From positions 62,001 to 126,000 of the forward strand of contig CAWGQC010000009.1 of NCBI GenBank assembly GCA_963824645.1: a DNA stretch of 64,000 nt, read 5' to 3'. Position 1 is the first letter of the stretch. Each line of letters opens with the position of its first letter. The notes beneath the pieces were generated by a model, which was given only the letters and a program-made list of their open reading frames with translations, ran no database searches and was not told the origin of the DNA. The DNA is from Bog-756 sp963824645 (GTDB lineage: Bacteria; Actinomycetota; Acidimicrobiia; Acidimicrobiales; RAAP-2). Both the position numbers and the translations under genes were made by a program. Below, one piece after another: positions 1-9,090 of the stretch.

Positions 1-276
1 CCGACCACGGTGGCGGCATCCGGTACGTGCACACAGGTCAGCGCCGCACTCAGCGACGGCCCCGACCCTCACGCCGACCCCATTGGTTACGCCCAGGCCC
101 AAATCCTCCCCCTCCGCCAAATTTCCACTACGAACCACAAACTCCGGGCGGACCTCGACGGTTTGGCCGCCGCCTATCAGGCGGTGGTCGGCACCAACAA
201 CTCGGCGGCATCCCAAAAGAAGGTCGGCCAGGCCTCCAACAAGGTCGACGCCCTGTGCCCGGGAGCCTCGTCATGA
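1..276 (+). CDS. C-terminal part of an unrecognised secreted or lipoprotein-like protein
   Basis: The reading frame is open from the first base of the window, so the true start lies upstream; only about 91 residues are visible. The visible part is a mostly helical segment bounded by two cysteines, one near residue 12 (SGTCTQ) and one five residues from the end (DALCPG). This layout is common in small disulfide-pinned secreted proteins of actinobacteria. It ends about 100 bases before the lipoprotein gene of the ABC importer, on the same strand. I do not recognise a family, and an in-frame ATG near position 10 is probably internal rather than the start. Confidence 0.5.
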   Translation, partial: PTTVAASGTCTQVSAALSDGPDPHADPIGYAQAQILPLRQISTTNHKLRADLDGLAAAYQAVVGTNNSAASQKKVGQASNKVDALCPGASS

Positions 277-376
277 GGCTGGAGATTCCTGCCGGCCACG
301 GTCCCTGCTCGTTCCGGTGCCTGACCGGACCGACCGACATCGTTCCCGGCCACCGAGCGGCAAGCGGGAGGCGTCC

Positions 377-1402
377 ATGAGAAGCCATTGGAGGTGGACG
401 GCTGTCGCCGTGGTCGGCATCGGCGCCCTGCTCACTGCGTGCGGAGGGTCGGCGTCAGGGTCCGGACAGTCGATCACCCTCTACAGCGGACAGCACGTGC
501 AGACCACCGACTCGCTGGTGGCCGGGTTCGAGAAGGCCACCGGTATCACCGTCAACGTACGAAGCGATGACGAGGACACCCTGGCCAACCAAGTCGTCAA
601 CGAAGGGTCGAACTCCCCCGCCGACGTCATCTATACCGAGAACACGCCGGCCGTCGAGTATCTCCAGTCCAAGGGATTGCTGGCCCCGGTCGACCCGTCG
701 ACCTTGGCCCACACCCCGAGCCAGTACAACTCGCCCCAAGGCGACTGGGTGGGCGTATCGGCACGGGTCAGCGTGATCATCTACAACCCCAGCCTCATTG
801 CCAAGAGTCAGCTTCCCACCTCGGTTCTCCAGCTGGCCGACCCCCGGTACCGGGGCCAGCTGGCCTTCGCTGCCGGCGAGACCGATTTCCAACCGATCGT
901 CACCTCGGTCGTCCACAGTTACGGAGCGCACGCCGCCCTCACGTGGTTGGACGGAATCAAGAACAACGCCGGTAGCCACGTCTATCCCGACAACGAGACC
1001 ATCGCCGACGAGGTGAACCGGGGAGCGGTCGCCTTCGGTGTGGTCAACCAGTACTACTGGTACCGGATGCGGGCCGAACTCGGGGCATCGAACATTCACT
1101 CCAACATCACCTACTTCGCCCCCCACGACGCCGGATACGTGCTCGATATCTCACCGGCCGCCGTGCTCAAGTCGTCCAAGAATCAGGCGGCCGCTCAAAA
1201 GTTCCTCGCCTACCTCGTCTCCGAGGCGGGGCAACAGACCATCGCTCACTCGATCAGCTTCGAGTACCCGATCGCCTCGGGAGTGACCACCAGTCAACCG
1301 GAAACCCCTTTCGATCAGCTTCAACCCAACACCATCTCCATCGCCCAGCTGGGCGATGGTCAGATGGCCATCAACTTGCTGAAGCAGGCAGGACTGCTGT
1401 GA
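377..1402 (+). CDS. Iron-type ABC transporter substrate-binding lipoprotein
   Basis: The product is about 341 residues. It starts with a lipoprotein signal: a short basic N-terminus, a hydrophobic stretch and the lipobox LLTAC with the lipidated Cys near residue 21. The mature part begins ITLYSGQHVQTT and continues with a segment typical of FbpA/FutA/AfuA-type ferric-ion binding proteins (a clustered YY in VNQYYWYR, as in the paired tyrosines that bind iron in this family). A GGGAGG ribosome site sits about 6 bases before the ATG, which decides this start over more upstream ones. It is followed by permease and ATPase genes on the same strand. Role: capturing ferric iron, or a related small anion-bound metal, outside the membrane. 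The substrate is inferred from family resemblance. Confidence 0.85.
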   Translation: MRSHWRWTAVAVVGIGALLTACGGSASGSGQSITLYSGQHVQTTDSLVAGFEKATGITVNVRSDDEDTLANQVVNEGSNSPADVIYTENTPAVEYLQSKGLLAPVDPSTLAHTPSQYNSPQGDWVGVSARVSVIIYNPSLIAKSQLPTSVLQLADPRYRGQLAFAAGETDFQPIVTSVVHSYGAHAALTWLDGIKNNAGSHVYPDNETIADEVNRGAVAFGVVNQYYWYRMRAELGASNIHSNITYFAPHDAGYVLDISPAAVLKSSKNQAAAQKFLAYLVSEAGQQTIAHSISFEYPIASGVTTSQPETPFDQLQPNTISIAQLGDGQMAINLLKQAGLL

Positions 1403-1447
1403 TCGGCGTCCGAGTGGTTGCGCCAACCGACCGAGCGGGGGCGGACG

Positions 1448-3043
1448 ATGAGCGCATGGACGGCTGAACCCGGGACTCCCGCCCCCGTGGTGTCGATGGC
1501 GCGGCGGCGGGACGCATTGCCCCGGGGTCTTCTCGGGATGAGCGCGGTGGTGGCCCTGGTCCTGTTGACTCCGCTTGCCTTCCTCATCATCGAGGCCAGT
1601 GGGGTGGGGTTCACCACCATCGCTCACCTGATATGGCGGCCGCTGACCGCCACCTTGCTGTGGAACACCGTCCGATTGACCGTGGTCGTCACGGTGCTGT
1701 GCGCCATCATCGGCACCCTGGCCGCCTGGTGCGTCGAGTGCACCGACCTGCCCGGGCGTCGGATCTGGGCGGTACTGGTGGTGGTGCCCTTCGCCATCCC
1801 CGACTTCGTCGTCAGTTTCGGGTGGTCGTCCATCAGCACCTGGGTCGAAGGGTTTCGGGGGGCGGTCCTGGTCATGACTCTGGCCGTCTATCCGCTGGTC
1901 TATCTGCCGGTGGCGGCCAGCTTCCGCAGCGCCGACCCCAGTCTGGAGGAGGTGGCCCACAGCCTCGGGCTCGGCCCGGTGCGCACCTTCCTGCGCGTGG
2001 TGATCGGGCAGGCCCGCACGGCCATCCTCGGTGGTTGCGTGCTGGTCGCCCTCGTCATCCTGGCCGAATACGGCGCCTTCGAGATCCTCGGCTACCAGAC
2101 CTTCACCACCGAGATCTTCACCGAGTTCAACACTTTCGACGTTCCCACCGCCTGCGCCCTGGCTCTGGTGCTGGTCATCCTCAGCATCGCCGTCCTGGGT
2201 GGCGACGTCCTGGCCCGGGGACGAGGGCGGTTGGTGCGCATTGATCCGTTCGCTCAGCGTGTGCGACGCCAGCACCGCCTCGGACGGGCCACGGCGCCCG
2301 TGTTGCTCGGATTCGGGGCGCTGGTCGGTCTGGCTCTCGGGGTTCCGATCGGGTCCAGCATCTACTGGATGTTCGAGGGCGGAGCCCACTCGCTCACCGG
2401 GGTATCACTGCTCAGCGCGGCCCTGCACACCGCCGGCTTCGCCGCCGCGGCCGGCATCCTGGCCACCCTGTTCTCCTTACCGGTGGCCCTTCTGGCCGTC
2501 CGGCACCGTCTCCGGGTGAGCCAACTGCTCGAGCGCAGCACCTACCTGGTTCTGGCCATGCCGGGCGTGGTCATCGCCTTCGCCCTCAGCTACTTCACGG
2601 AGCACTATCTGGGCGGATTCGGCTATCAGCAGGCCCCGCTACTCATCTTCGCCTACGCCGTCCTCTTCTTCCCGCTGGCTCTGGTCGGCGTCCGGGCCTC
2701 GGTGGCCTACGCGCCGGTCCGGCTGGAGGAAGCGGCGCGTTCCCTCGGGCAGAGCCGGATGGCTGTCCTGGTCCGGGTCACCCTCCCCCTGGTCGGCCCC
2801 GGACTGGCCGCCGCTTTCTGCCTGGTCTTTTTGGCCACGGTGACCGAGCTCACGGCTACGCTCCTCCTCATCCCCACCGGTGTACAGACTCTGGCGACCC
2901 AGTTCTGGGCCTACCAGCAGAATCTCTCCTATGGCCAAGCCGCTCCCTTCGCCCTGGTGATCATCGCCGTGGCCGCCCTGCCCAGCTACTTCCTCGGGCG
3001 GTATTTCGACCGCCGTCCCACCCAGGGCACCAGGCCGGCATGA
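1448..3043 (+). CDS. Iron-type ABC transporter permease (two fused permease modules)
   Basis: About 531 residues with roughly 12 membrane segments. Two binding-protein-dependent permease modules are fused in one chain, as in FbpB/AfuB/SfuB. Each carries an EAA-type cytoplasmic loop for contact with the ATPase: one near residue 165 (LEEVAHSLGLGP) and one near residue 424 (LEEAARSLGQSR). The ATG at 1448 follows a G-rich GAGCGGGGGCGG stretch; a TTG at 1418 is in frame but less convincing. The gene overlaps the ATPase gene by 4 bases (ATGA), so the two are translationally coupled. Function: membrane channel for the substrate delivered by the preceding lipoprotein. Confidence 0.87.
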   Translation: MSAWTAEPGTPAPVVSMARRRDALPRGLLGMSAVVALVLLTPLAFLIIEASGVGFTTIAHLIWRPLTATLLWNTVRLTVVVTVLCAIIGTLAAWCVECTDLPGRRIWAVLVVVPFAIPDFVVSFGWSSISTWVEGFRGAVLVMTLAVYPLVYLPVAASFRSADPSLEEVAHSLGLGPVRTFLRVVIGQARTAILGGCVLVALVILAEYGAFEILGYQTFTTEIFTEFNTFDVPTACALALVLVILSIAVLGGDVLARGRGRLVRIDPFAQRVRRQHRLGRATAPVLLGFGALVGLALGVPIGSSIYWMFEGGAHSLTGVSLLSAALHTAGFAAAAGILATLFSLPVALLAVRHRLRVSQLLERSTYLVLAMPGVVIAFALSYFTEHYLGGFGYQQAPLLIFAYAVLFFPLALVGVRASVAYAPVRLEEAARSLGQSRMAVLVRVTLPLVGPGLAAAFCLVFLATVTELTATLLLIPTGVQTLATQFWAYQQNLSYGQAAPFALVIIAVAALPSYFLGRYFDRRPTQGTRPA

Positions 3044-4206
3044 CATCGGCCGCCTCCGACCTGGTCGTGGCCGGGCTGCAGAAGGGTTTCGGGCAACAAC
3101 CGGTACTCAAGGGAGTCGACCTCGAGGTGCCGGCCGGCACCATCACCGCCGTGCTCGGCCCCTCCGGAAGCGGGAAGACCACGCTCCTTCGCATTCTGGC
3201 CGGCTTCGAGCGACCGGACCGGGGGACCGTCACCATCGGTGGTGAAATCGTCGACGACGACCAGCACCACCTGCCCACCGAGCGTCGCCACATCGGTTAC
3301 GTCCCTCAAGAGGGCAGTCTCTTCCCCCATCTCGATGTCCGGGCCAACGTGGGTTTCGGCCTCCCCCGGCGCCAGCGCTCGGGAAGCCGGGTGGACGAGC
3401 TCCTCGATGTCGCCGGGCTGGACGGTTTGGCCAAGCGCTACCCGCATCAGCTCTCCGGGGGCCAACAACAGCGAGTGGCCCTGGCCCGGGCGCTGGCCCT
3501 CATGCCCAGGGTGCTGCTGTTGGACGAGCCGTTCGCCTCCCTCGATGCCAACATGCGGGCCACCGTGCGGGCCGACGTCGAGCACATCCTGCGTCAGAAC
3601 GGGACCACGGCCATCCTGGTCACCCACGATCAGGACGAGGCCCTCTCCGTGGCCGACCTGGTCGCCGTGTTGCGGGGCGGCACCATCGCCCAGGTGGCAG
3701 CTCCACAAGACCTCTACTACCACCCTCGCGATCCCGATCTGGCTCAGTTCGTGGGGGAGGCCAACCTGGTGGTCGGCGTGGCCGCCGACGGTGCCGTGCT
3801 CACCGCATTGGGCGCCGTCGCCATGGAGTCGTCGATCGAGTCGTCGGTGCACCCCGGTTCCAACCGGCGGCTCACCGTCCTGGTTCGACCCGAGCAGATC
3901 GAGGTTCACCCTGGGGCGGAGGGTCCGGGAGCACAGGGGCGGGTGATCAGTACCGACTTCTACGGACACGACGCCGTCGTTCACGTGTCCCTCGATCATG
4001 AGCAGGGGACGGCCCCGGTGGTTGTGGCCCGCGTACTGGGAGGCCTCCGGCTCCCACCCGGCTCACCGGTCACCCTCACCGTACGCGGCGCGTCGGGAGT
4101 GTGGCCCGATCACCTGATCGATGAGCCTGGTCTCGACGGCGGGAGCCCATCGGTCGAGCCCGACGCCGACGCAGAGGGCGAGTCGCCGGCGACGCCGGTC
4201 GGTTAG
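3040..4206 (+). CDS. Iron-type ABC transporter ATP-binding protein (FbpC-like)
   Basis: 388 residues. The ATPase domain is complete: Walker A GPSGSGKTT at residues 40-48, Q-loop region YVPQEG, signature LSGGQQQRVALARAL, Walker B VLLLDEPFASLD and H-loop LVTHDQDEA. After about residue 240 there is a TOBE-like C-terminal domain, as in the CUT1/FbpC/PotA group, ending in a short acidic, Pro-rich tail. It starts inside the permease stop codon and ends convergently over the last 4 bases of the downstream minus-strand gene. It powers import through the preceding permease. Confidence 0.9.
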   Translation: MTSAASDLVVAGLQKGFGQQPVLKGVDLEVPAGTITAVLGPSGSGKTTLLRILAGFERPDRGTVTIGGEIVDDDQHHLPTERRHIGYVPQEGSLFPHLDVRANVGFGLPRRQRSGSRVDELLDVAGLDGLAKRYPHQLSGGQQQRVALARALALMPRVLLLDEPFASLDANMRATVRADVEHILRQNGTTAILVTHDQDEALSVADLVAVLRGGTIAQVAAPQDLYYHPRDPDLAQFVGEANLVVGVAADGAVLTALGAVAMESSIESSVHPGSNRRLTVLVRPEQIEVHPGAEGPGAQGRVISTDFYGHDAVVHVSLDHEQGTAPVVVARVLGGLRLPPGSPVTLTVRGASGVWPDHLIDEPGLDGGSPSVEPDADAEGESPATPVG

Positions 4207-4820
4207 ATCCCCAACGAGGCCGTCTGCAGTTTCTGGACCAGTTCGGCGTCACCGGTGATCTCGACCCGGGCCGCACCCTGGCGTCCCGACGCGAAGAAGA
4301 GGAGCTCGCCCGGGTCGCCTTCGATGACGACGCGGGGTCCGGTACCCGCGGTCTTGCTGGGATGGCCCGGGGCGACCAGCTCGACGGTCGCCGGCACACG
4401 CTTGGCCATTCCCCCCGGCCCCACCCGCGCCCACAGCTCGTTGGACAGTTCGAGATCGAGCGGTCTGACCTCCCAATCGGATTGGGCCCGGCGGACGTCC
4501 TCGATGTGGATGAAGAGCTCGACCGTGTTCACGGCCCGATCGAAGGGCCGGAGGAGAAGCGGTGGGCCCGATCGAACGGTGGAGACCAGTTCCTCCCACG
4601 CCGTGCCCTCCTTCCGACGGCTCCTGACCTTCTCGGTGTAACCGGCCAGAGGCGGCCACACCAGCCCCGGCCCACTGTCGGGTCGCCGTTCCCGCACGAC
4701 CAGATGGGCGGCGAGATCGGCGGTGGTCCATCCCTCGCAGAGGGTGGGTGCATCAGGACCGAGCTCGACCAGCAGATCACAGAGTTCGGCCCGTTCGGTC
4801 TGAGCGAGATTGACGGGCAT
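4203..4820 (-). CDS. TIGR03085-type DinB/mycothiol-fold metal-binding protein
   Basis: 205 residues with the layout of the TIGR03085 group, relatives of mycothiol-dependent maleylpyruvate isomerases. The N-terminal helix bundle contains CEGWTTADLAAHLVVRE, with His39 as a likely metal ligand, and a second helix near E101 and H105 (ELFIHIED). The C-terminal half resembles an SCP2-like sterol-carrier fold. Proteins of this kind are typical of mycothiol-making actinobacteria; their reaction is generally unknown. A TAGGGT box lies 6 bases before the ATG, suggesting leaderless transcription. It converges with the ABC ATPase gene, overlapping it by 4 bases. Confidence 0.75.
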   Translation of the reverse strand: MPVNLAQTERAELCDLLVELGPDAPTLCEGWTTADLAAHLVVRERRPDSGPGLVWPPLAGYTEKVRSRRKEGTAWEELVSTVRSGPPLLLRPFDRAVNTVELFIHIEDVRRAQSDWEVRPLDLELSNELWARVGPGGMAKRVPATVELVAPGHPSKTAGTGPRVVIEGDPGELLFFASGRQGAARVEITGDAELVQKLQTASLGI

Positions 4821-4826
4821 GGTTGA

Positions 4827-4832
4827 ACCCTA
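4827..4832 (-). promoter_or_regulatory. Putative leaderless -10 box for the TIGR03085-like gene
   Basis: TAGGGT on the minus strand, separated by 6 bases (TCAACC) from the ATG ending at 4820. This spacing would put the first transcribed base at or next to the start codon. It overlaps the stop of the upstream hydrolase gene, so it would be an internal promoter. No clear -35 element was seen. Confidence 0.4.
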
Positions 4833-6272
4833 CGACCCGTGGGCCGCGACCTTGCCCAGGAAGGGGATGAGCCGGCTGTAGAAGGCATTGGTGGGATAGG
4901 CGCCGGCCGGGTCGTTATGGGCGTAGGTGCTCTGGTAGTCGGCCAGGGTCAGGTTGCTCATCGGTATCCCCGACTGCAGGGCCAGCTGCTGGGCGGCGGC
5001 CGGTACGGTGGCCCCGCCCAGACGGGCGCCGAAGGCGTAGATCAGCAGGCTCTTCGGAAGCTTGTGGCCCATGGTGGCGTCCACGTCGAGAACGGCCTGG
5101 GCGGGGTTGGCGTTCCCGTTGGCCACGGCGGCGGTGTCGTCGGTCAGTCGCTGGGGGAAGTACCACTCGGTGCCGTCTGTGCCGATGATGCCGGCTCCCG
5201 AGAACATGGTGGCGAACCGGTCGATGGGGGTCAGTGCTCCGCTGCCGTTCCAGCCGTGTAGGGGACCTTGGGCGGTGAGGCCTTGGCCGATGTGGGCCTG
5301 GGCGGCCACCAGGCTGGGTGGTGAGGTCGGGACATTGAGGGCGAAGCCGTACAGGCCGAGGTTGGTCACCTTCACCGGGGGGACGATGTCCGGCGGGAGT
5401 ATGCCCGAGGACTGACCCAGCGATGGAAGGTTGGGATAGAGGAGGGCGGCGAGGGCCCCTGTGGTGCTGAACAGCCCGGCGTAGGGAGCGGTGATCCCAC
5501 CGAAGGACAGCCACGGTGATGCTCCCGGTGCCTCGAGGGCTTGCCGCTGCTGGGTGGCCGCTGCCGCGCTCTCCGGGCTGTCGGTGCTGGCTCCGTCGAT
5601 GAAGACCAGACCGGCGAGATCATCAGCCCCGGGGTGCCCGTCGAAGTTCCAGGTGGCATAAGCGGCGACCACCGATCCGCCCAGCGAATGACCGCCGAGG
5701 ACGACCTTGCCGCCCAGCTTTTTGGCCGCGGCGATGACCACACGCAGGTCCTGCACGGCCACGTTCATCCCCCACTGCGCGGCGAAGGCCACCGTCGAGT
5801 TGGGGAGGGTGTGGAAGTGGGGGGTGATGCCCGGGTCGGTGAGGTAGCCGAGGTAGTAGTCGAAGAGCTGGGTGGCCGTAGCCTTGCCCTCCTTGGCCAG
5901 GTCGAGCTCGGACTGGTCCTCGAGGAGGTTCTCACGGCGCTCCACCGACCAGACCTGCCATCCGCTGCTATTGGCCACGATCCACTTGGCCAGGGGGACG
6001 AAATACGCGCTCCCCGCTGAGGTGCCGGGCTCCAGAACCAGAACGTTCTTGGCGCTCGGGGAACCGACCTTGAGAATTCCCACCTTGTTGTAACGGGCCG
6101 GTGTCCCGGGGGCGGGATAGCTGGCCATCCAGGTCACGGCCAGGGGCCGTGTGGCCGCACTGCCCGTCGTCGAACTCGAGCTGGAGTTCGAACTGGAGCT
6201 GCAGCCGGCCAGCAGCCCGGCCACACAGACGACGGCGACGGTCATCGACCAGCCGGTCAGGCCACGGGTCAC
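4830..6272 (-). CDS. Secreted alpha/beta hydrolase lipoprotein
   Basis: 480 residues. It starts at a GTG preceded by GGGAGG at a good distance. The N-terminus is a lipoprotein signal ending LLAGC (Cys near residue 24), followed by a Ser-rich linker. The enzyme part has an alpha/beta-hydrolase nucleophile elbow, GGHSLGGS, around residue 195, with a large cap-like region after it and a late His in TYAHNDPAG that may complete the triad. The substrate is unknown; lipid esters or small-molecule esters outside the membrane are possible. A minus-strand neighbour begins 9 bases downstream. Confidence 0.8.
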   Translation of the reverse strand: MTRGLTGWSMTVAVVCVAGLLAGCSSSSNSSSSSTTGSAATRPLAVTWMASYPAPGTPARYNKVGILKVGSPSAKNVLVLEPGTSAGSAYFVPLAKWIVANSSGWQVWSVERRENLLEDQSELDLAKEGKATATQLFDYYLGYLTDPGITPHFHTLPNSTVAFAAQWGMNVAVQDLRVVIAAAKKLGGKVVLGGHSLGGSVVAAYATWNFDGHPGADDLAGLVFIDGASTDSPESAAAATQQRQALEAPGASPWLSFGGITAPYAGLFSTTGALAALLYPNLPSLGQSSGILPPDIVPPVKVTNLGLYGFALNVPTSPPSLVAAQAHIGQGLTAQGPLHGWNGSGALTPIDRFATMFSGAGIIGTDGTEWYFPQRLTDDTAAVANGNANPAQAVLDVDATMGHKLPKSLLIYAFGARLGGATVPAAAQQLALQSGIPMSNLTLADYQSTYAHNDPAGAYPTNAFYSRLIPFLGKVAAHGS

Positions 6273-6593
6273 CTGAGCCTCCCACCGGTGCCGGCCCCGG
6301 CACGACCACCGTCGACGCCCTTCGGTCGAGGGGTTGGCCGAGTTACCGGGCCCCGCGGCGTCGAGCCGGTCTCCCCGGAGATGCCCATGGCGGCCAGATT
6401 ATGTCGCCGGCCGGCCCCGGGGGAGGGTGACATGCCACGATGGCGGACTGCCCTGTCGCGGGTTTCACCGTTGACCGCCGAGAGGAGCATGGATAGCCTT
6501 CCAGCTGTCATGAGCTGACCAGATGGGGAGGGCCAGACGGCCCCGGCTTGCGGCGAAGGACACCGTCCTTCCCACGCGCCGAAGGAGCCATCC
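6273..6593. other. 321-base divergent spacer between hydrolase and adenosine deaminase genes
   Basis: No convincing gene was found in either direction. The left part holds the ribosome site of the minus-strand hydrolase. The right part holds a candidate promoter (see 6471-6499) and a GAAGGAG ribosome site for adenosine deaminase. Confidence 0.5.
6471..6499 (+). promoter_or_regulatory. Candidate promoter for adenosine deaminase
   Basis: TTGACC and TAGCCT are separated by exactly 17 bases, a vegetative-type layout. The predicted transcript would carry a leader of about 90 bases before the ATG at 6594. Confidence 0.35.
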
Positions 6594-7607
6594 ATGTCAT
6601 CCACCTCATCCGCCCCCAACTTGAGAGATCTGCCCAAGGGGCATCTCCACGTGCACCTCGAGGGCGCCATGCGTCGCTCGACCTTGTCGGATCTCGCCCA
6701 CCACTACGGCGTTCCCCTCCCCTCGCCGCCGACCACCTTCGGCAGCTTCGCCGATTTCGGAACGCTCTACTTCGCCGCCGCCGGGCTACTCAGGTCGCTC
6801 GACGACCTGGCCCGTCTGGTCGGTGAAGTGGTCGAGGACGCGGGGGCGGCCGGGGCGGTCTGGATCGAGCCGGCCGTCCATCTCCCCGATCACCACCGCC
6901 TGGGTAATCCCCAGACAGTGCTCGACGTTCTCCTCAAAGCCGGGCAGCGGGCCGAGGAGGCAACCGGGGTCGGGGTGGGCTGGCTGGTCACGGCCGATCG
7001 CACCTTGGAGCCGACGGAGGCGGTGGACCAGGCCGAGCTGGCCGTCCGCAACTCCCGTCGCGGGGTGGTCGCATTCGGACTGGCCAACGACGAGTCCGCT
7101 TCGCCGCCGGAACTGTTCGCCCAGGCTTTCGCCATCGCCACCGGTGGCGGGCTCATCGCCGCTCCCCATGCCGGTGAGCACCGGGGACCCGAAGCCGTGA
7201 GCACCGCCCTCGACGTACTGGGCGCGGACCGCATCCAACACGGTGTCCGTGCCATCGAGGACGATGCCCTGGTGGAGCGGCTGGCCGACCAACCGGTGTG
7301 CCTCGATGTGTGCCCCACCTCCAACGTGGCCCTGTCGGTCGTACCCGATCTCGCCGATCATCCCCTCCCGACACTGCTGGCCCGGGGTGTGGCCTGCACC
7401 ATCAACGCCGACGACCCGCTTCTGTTCGGCGTCGATCTGCTCCACGAGTACGAGGTGGCCCGGGACGTCCTTCACCTCGACGCGGCCGCCCTGGCCCTGT
7501 GCGCCCGTACGTCCATCGAGCACAGCGGCGCCCCGACCGCCCTCAAGACCAAGACCGGTCACTCCATCGACGCCTGGCTGACCAGGGCCCACCCGTCCCC
7601 CCGCTGA
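6594..7607 (+). CDS. add: Adenosine deaminase family protein
   Basis: 337 residues, the usual length of bacterial adenosine deaminases. Family signatures are in order: the metal-binding HxH in HLHVHLEG (residues 19 and 21), a central metal His and acid/base Glu in APHAGEH, HGVRAIED, and the late metal-binding Asp region NADDPLLFG. It should hydrolyse adenosine or deoxyadenosine to inosine in purine salvage. An aminofutalosine deaminase role cannot be excluded, but no menaquinone genes are nearby. GAAGGAG precedes the ATG. It ends 7 bases from the convergent aldo/keto reductase gene. Confidence 0.87.
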   Translation: MSSTSSAPNLRDLPKGHLHVHLEGAMRRSTLSDLAHHYGVPLPSPPTTFGSFADFGTLYFAAAGLLRSLDDLARLVGEVVEDAGAAGAVWIEPAVHLPDHHRLGNPQTVLDVLLKAGQRAEEATGVGVGWLVTADRTLEPTEAVDQAELAVRNSRRGVVAFGLANDESASPPELFAQAFAIATGGGLIAAPHAGEHRGPEAVSTALDVLGADRIQHGVRAIEDDALVERLADQPVCLDVCPTSNVALSVVPDLADHPLPTLLARGVACTINADDPLLFGVDLLHEYEVARDVLHLDAAALALCARTSIEHSGAPTALKTKTGHSIDAWLTRAHPSPR

Positions 7608-7614
7608 CCACCGC

Positions 7615-8487
7615 TCAGCGCGGCACGTAGTCGAACGTGTCCGGGTCCGGCCCGGTGCGCTCATCTCGGTTGAGGGCGGTGATGGCGGCCATCTCCTCCG
7701 GTCCGACTTCAAAATCGAAGAGGTCGAAGTTCTCCGCCATCCGCGACGGGGTCACCGACTTGGGGAAGACGATGTCGCCGCGCTGGATATGCCAGCGCAG
7801 AACCACCTGCGCCGGCGTCCTGCCCAGCCGGCCGGCCACAGCTCCGACGGTGGGATCGTCGAGTACCTTGCCCTGGGCGATCGGTGACCAGGCCTCGGTG
7901 GCGATCTCATGATCGGTGTCATAGGCCCGGAGCTCATCTTGGGTGAGATACGGATGGATCTCGATCTGGTTGACGGCCGGCACCACATCGGTTTCCGCCG
8001 CCAGTCGGTCCAGGTGATGGGCTTGAAAGTTGGAGACACCGATCGATCGGGCCCGGCCGTCCTCCCGGAACTCGATCAGGGTCCGCCAGGTCGAAACGAA
8101 GTCCCCGTCGTAGAGGGTGGGCAGCGGCCAGTGGATCAGGAACAAATCGAGATAGTCGAAACCGAGTTTCTCGAGCGTGCGGTCGAAGGCAGCGCGTGCC
8201 TCGGCCGGTCGGTGGAACCCGTTGTTGAGCTTGCTGGTGACGAACACGTCTGACCGCTCGAGTCCCGAAGCAGCCACCGCCCGACCGACACCCGCTTCGT
8301 TGCCGTACATTTCGGCGGTGTCGATATGGCGGTAGCCGATCTCCAGGGCCCGGCTGGTGGCTGCCTCCGTTTCGGCGGGCGGGATCTGGAACACGCCAAA
8401 GCCCAGCTGGGGGATCGACTGTCCGTCGTTGAGAGAGAGCCGGGGTACGGCCTCCGGTCGGTCGTTGCCGACTACGGCATCACTCAC
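7615..8487 (-). CDS. Aldo/keto reductase, 2,5-diketogluconate-reductase-like
   Basis: 290 residues with a complete catalytic tetrad: Asp56 and Tyr61 in GYRHIDTAEMYGNE, Lys86 in FVTSKLNN and His119 in FLIHWPLP. The IGVSNF motif and a C-terminal NADPH site (FPKSVTPSRMAEN) place it with the DkgA/AKR5 group. It reduces aldehydes or ketones with NADPH in the cytoplasm; the natural substrate is unknown. The GTG start has GGAGG upstream. It is unrelated in subgroup to the second aldo/keto reductase 600 bases away. Confidence 0.87.
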   Translation of the reverse strand: MSDAVVGNDRPEAVPRLSLNDGQSIPQLGFGVFQIPPAETEAATSRALEIGYRHIDTAEMYGNEAGVGRAVAASGLERSDVFVTSKLNNGFHRPAEARAAFDRTLEKLGFDYLDLFLIHWPLPTLYDGDFVSTWRTLIEFREDGRARSIGVSNFQAHHLDRLAAETDVVPAVNQIEIHPYLTQDELRAYDTDHEIATEAWSPIAQGKVLDDPTVGAVAGRLGRTPAQVVLRWHIQRGDIVFPKSVTPSRMAENFDLFDFEVGPEEMAAITALNRDERTGPDPDTFDYVPR

Positions 8488-8569
8488 GATCTTCCCTCCT
8501 TACCCTCTTGATCGACCGGGTATTCCTGACCATGTCACCACCAGTGGGCCGTGGGTGGCTTCGCCGTCC

Positions 8570-8983
8570 CTACCTACCGGGGGGCGCTTCACCGGGGGAG
8601 GCGGCGAACAGTTCGTCGTAGTTGCGGAGCCTGCTGGCCAGGGCGCCCATGATTCCCAGTGCGAACGTAGACGATTCGTGGACCAGGAAGAGGAAGAGCC
8701 CCCGATCGATCTCCGCCAGAACGGTCTCCGAAGTGGCCACAGCGGTCAGGTTGCGGGGTAGCCGGTCGATGAGGGCCCGCTCGCCGAAAACATCGTCCGG
8801 TCCCAGGTAGGAGACGACTACCGTTCCCTTGATCAGCTCCACCGATCCCGAGACGACGCCGAACATGTGCGAACCGACATCCCCTTCGGCATAGATGGTT
8901 TCACCGGTGAGAACCGTGCGGTGGATCGGAGCGTTGAGAAACAGACTGTCGGTGGGCACGGCGCTTGCGAACACTCCGTTCAA
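8570..8983 (-). CDS. Single-domain cyclic-nucleotide-binding protein
   Basis: 137 residues that form little more than one cNMP-binding (Crp-type) beta-roll. Visible features are GETIYAEGDVGSHMFGVVSGSVEL, split by family gaps, and the phosphate-cassette-like region FGERALIDRLPRNLTAVA, where G-E and R match the ligand-contacting positions. There is no helix-turn-helix after the roll, so it is not a Crp/Fnr transcription factor. It may sense a nucleotide and bind a partner. The start is probably the TTG at 8983, though a nearby GTG is possible. Confidence 0.7.
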   Translation of the reverse strand: MNGVFASAVPTDSLFLNAPIHRTVLTGETIYAEGDVGSHMFGVVSGSVELIKGTVVVSYLGPDDVFGERALIDRLPRNLTAVATSETVLAEIDRGLFLFLVHESSTFALGIMGALASRLRNYDELFAASPGEAPPGR

Positions 8984-9090
8984 GGATGACGGCCGGTAGA
9001 AGGGCTGAGTTTACAAGGGCTGGCGGGCCAGCAGGAGTCCGTGGCCAGGGGCGACAATCCACGGCCCCGCCGCCATCGAACACCCACCCG

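Noticed and set aside
1151..2389. Long minus-strand frame (412 codons) opposite the ABC genes
   Set aside because: It lies opposite clearly conserved substrate-binding and permease genes and has the His/Asp/Gln-rich composition of an antisense shadow in GC-rich DNA.
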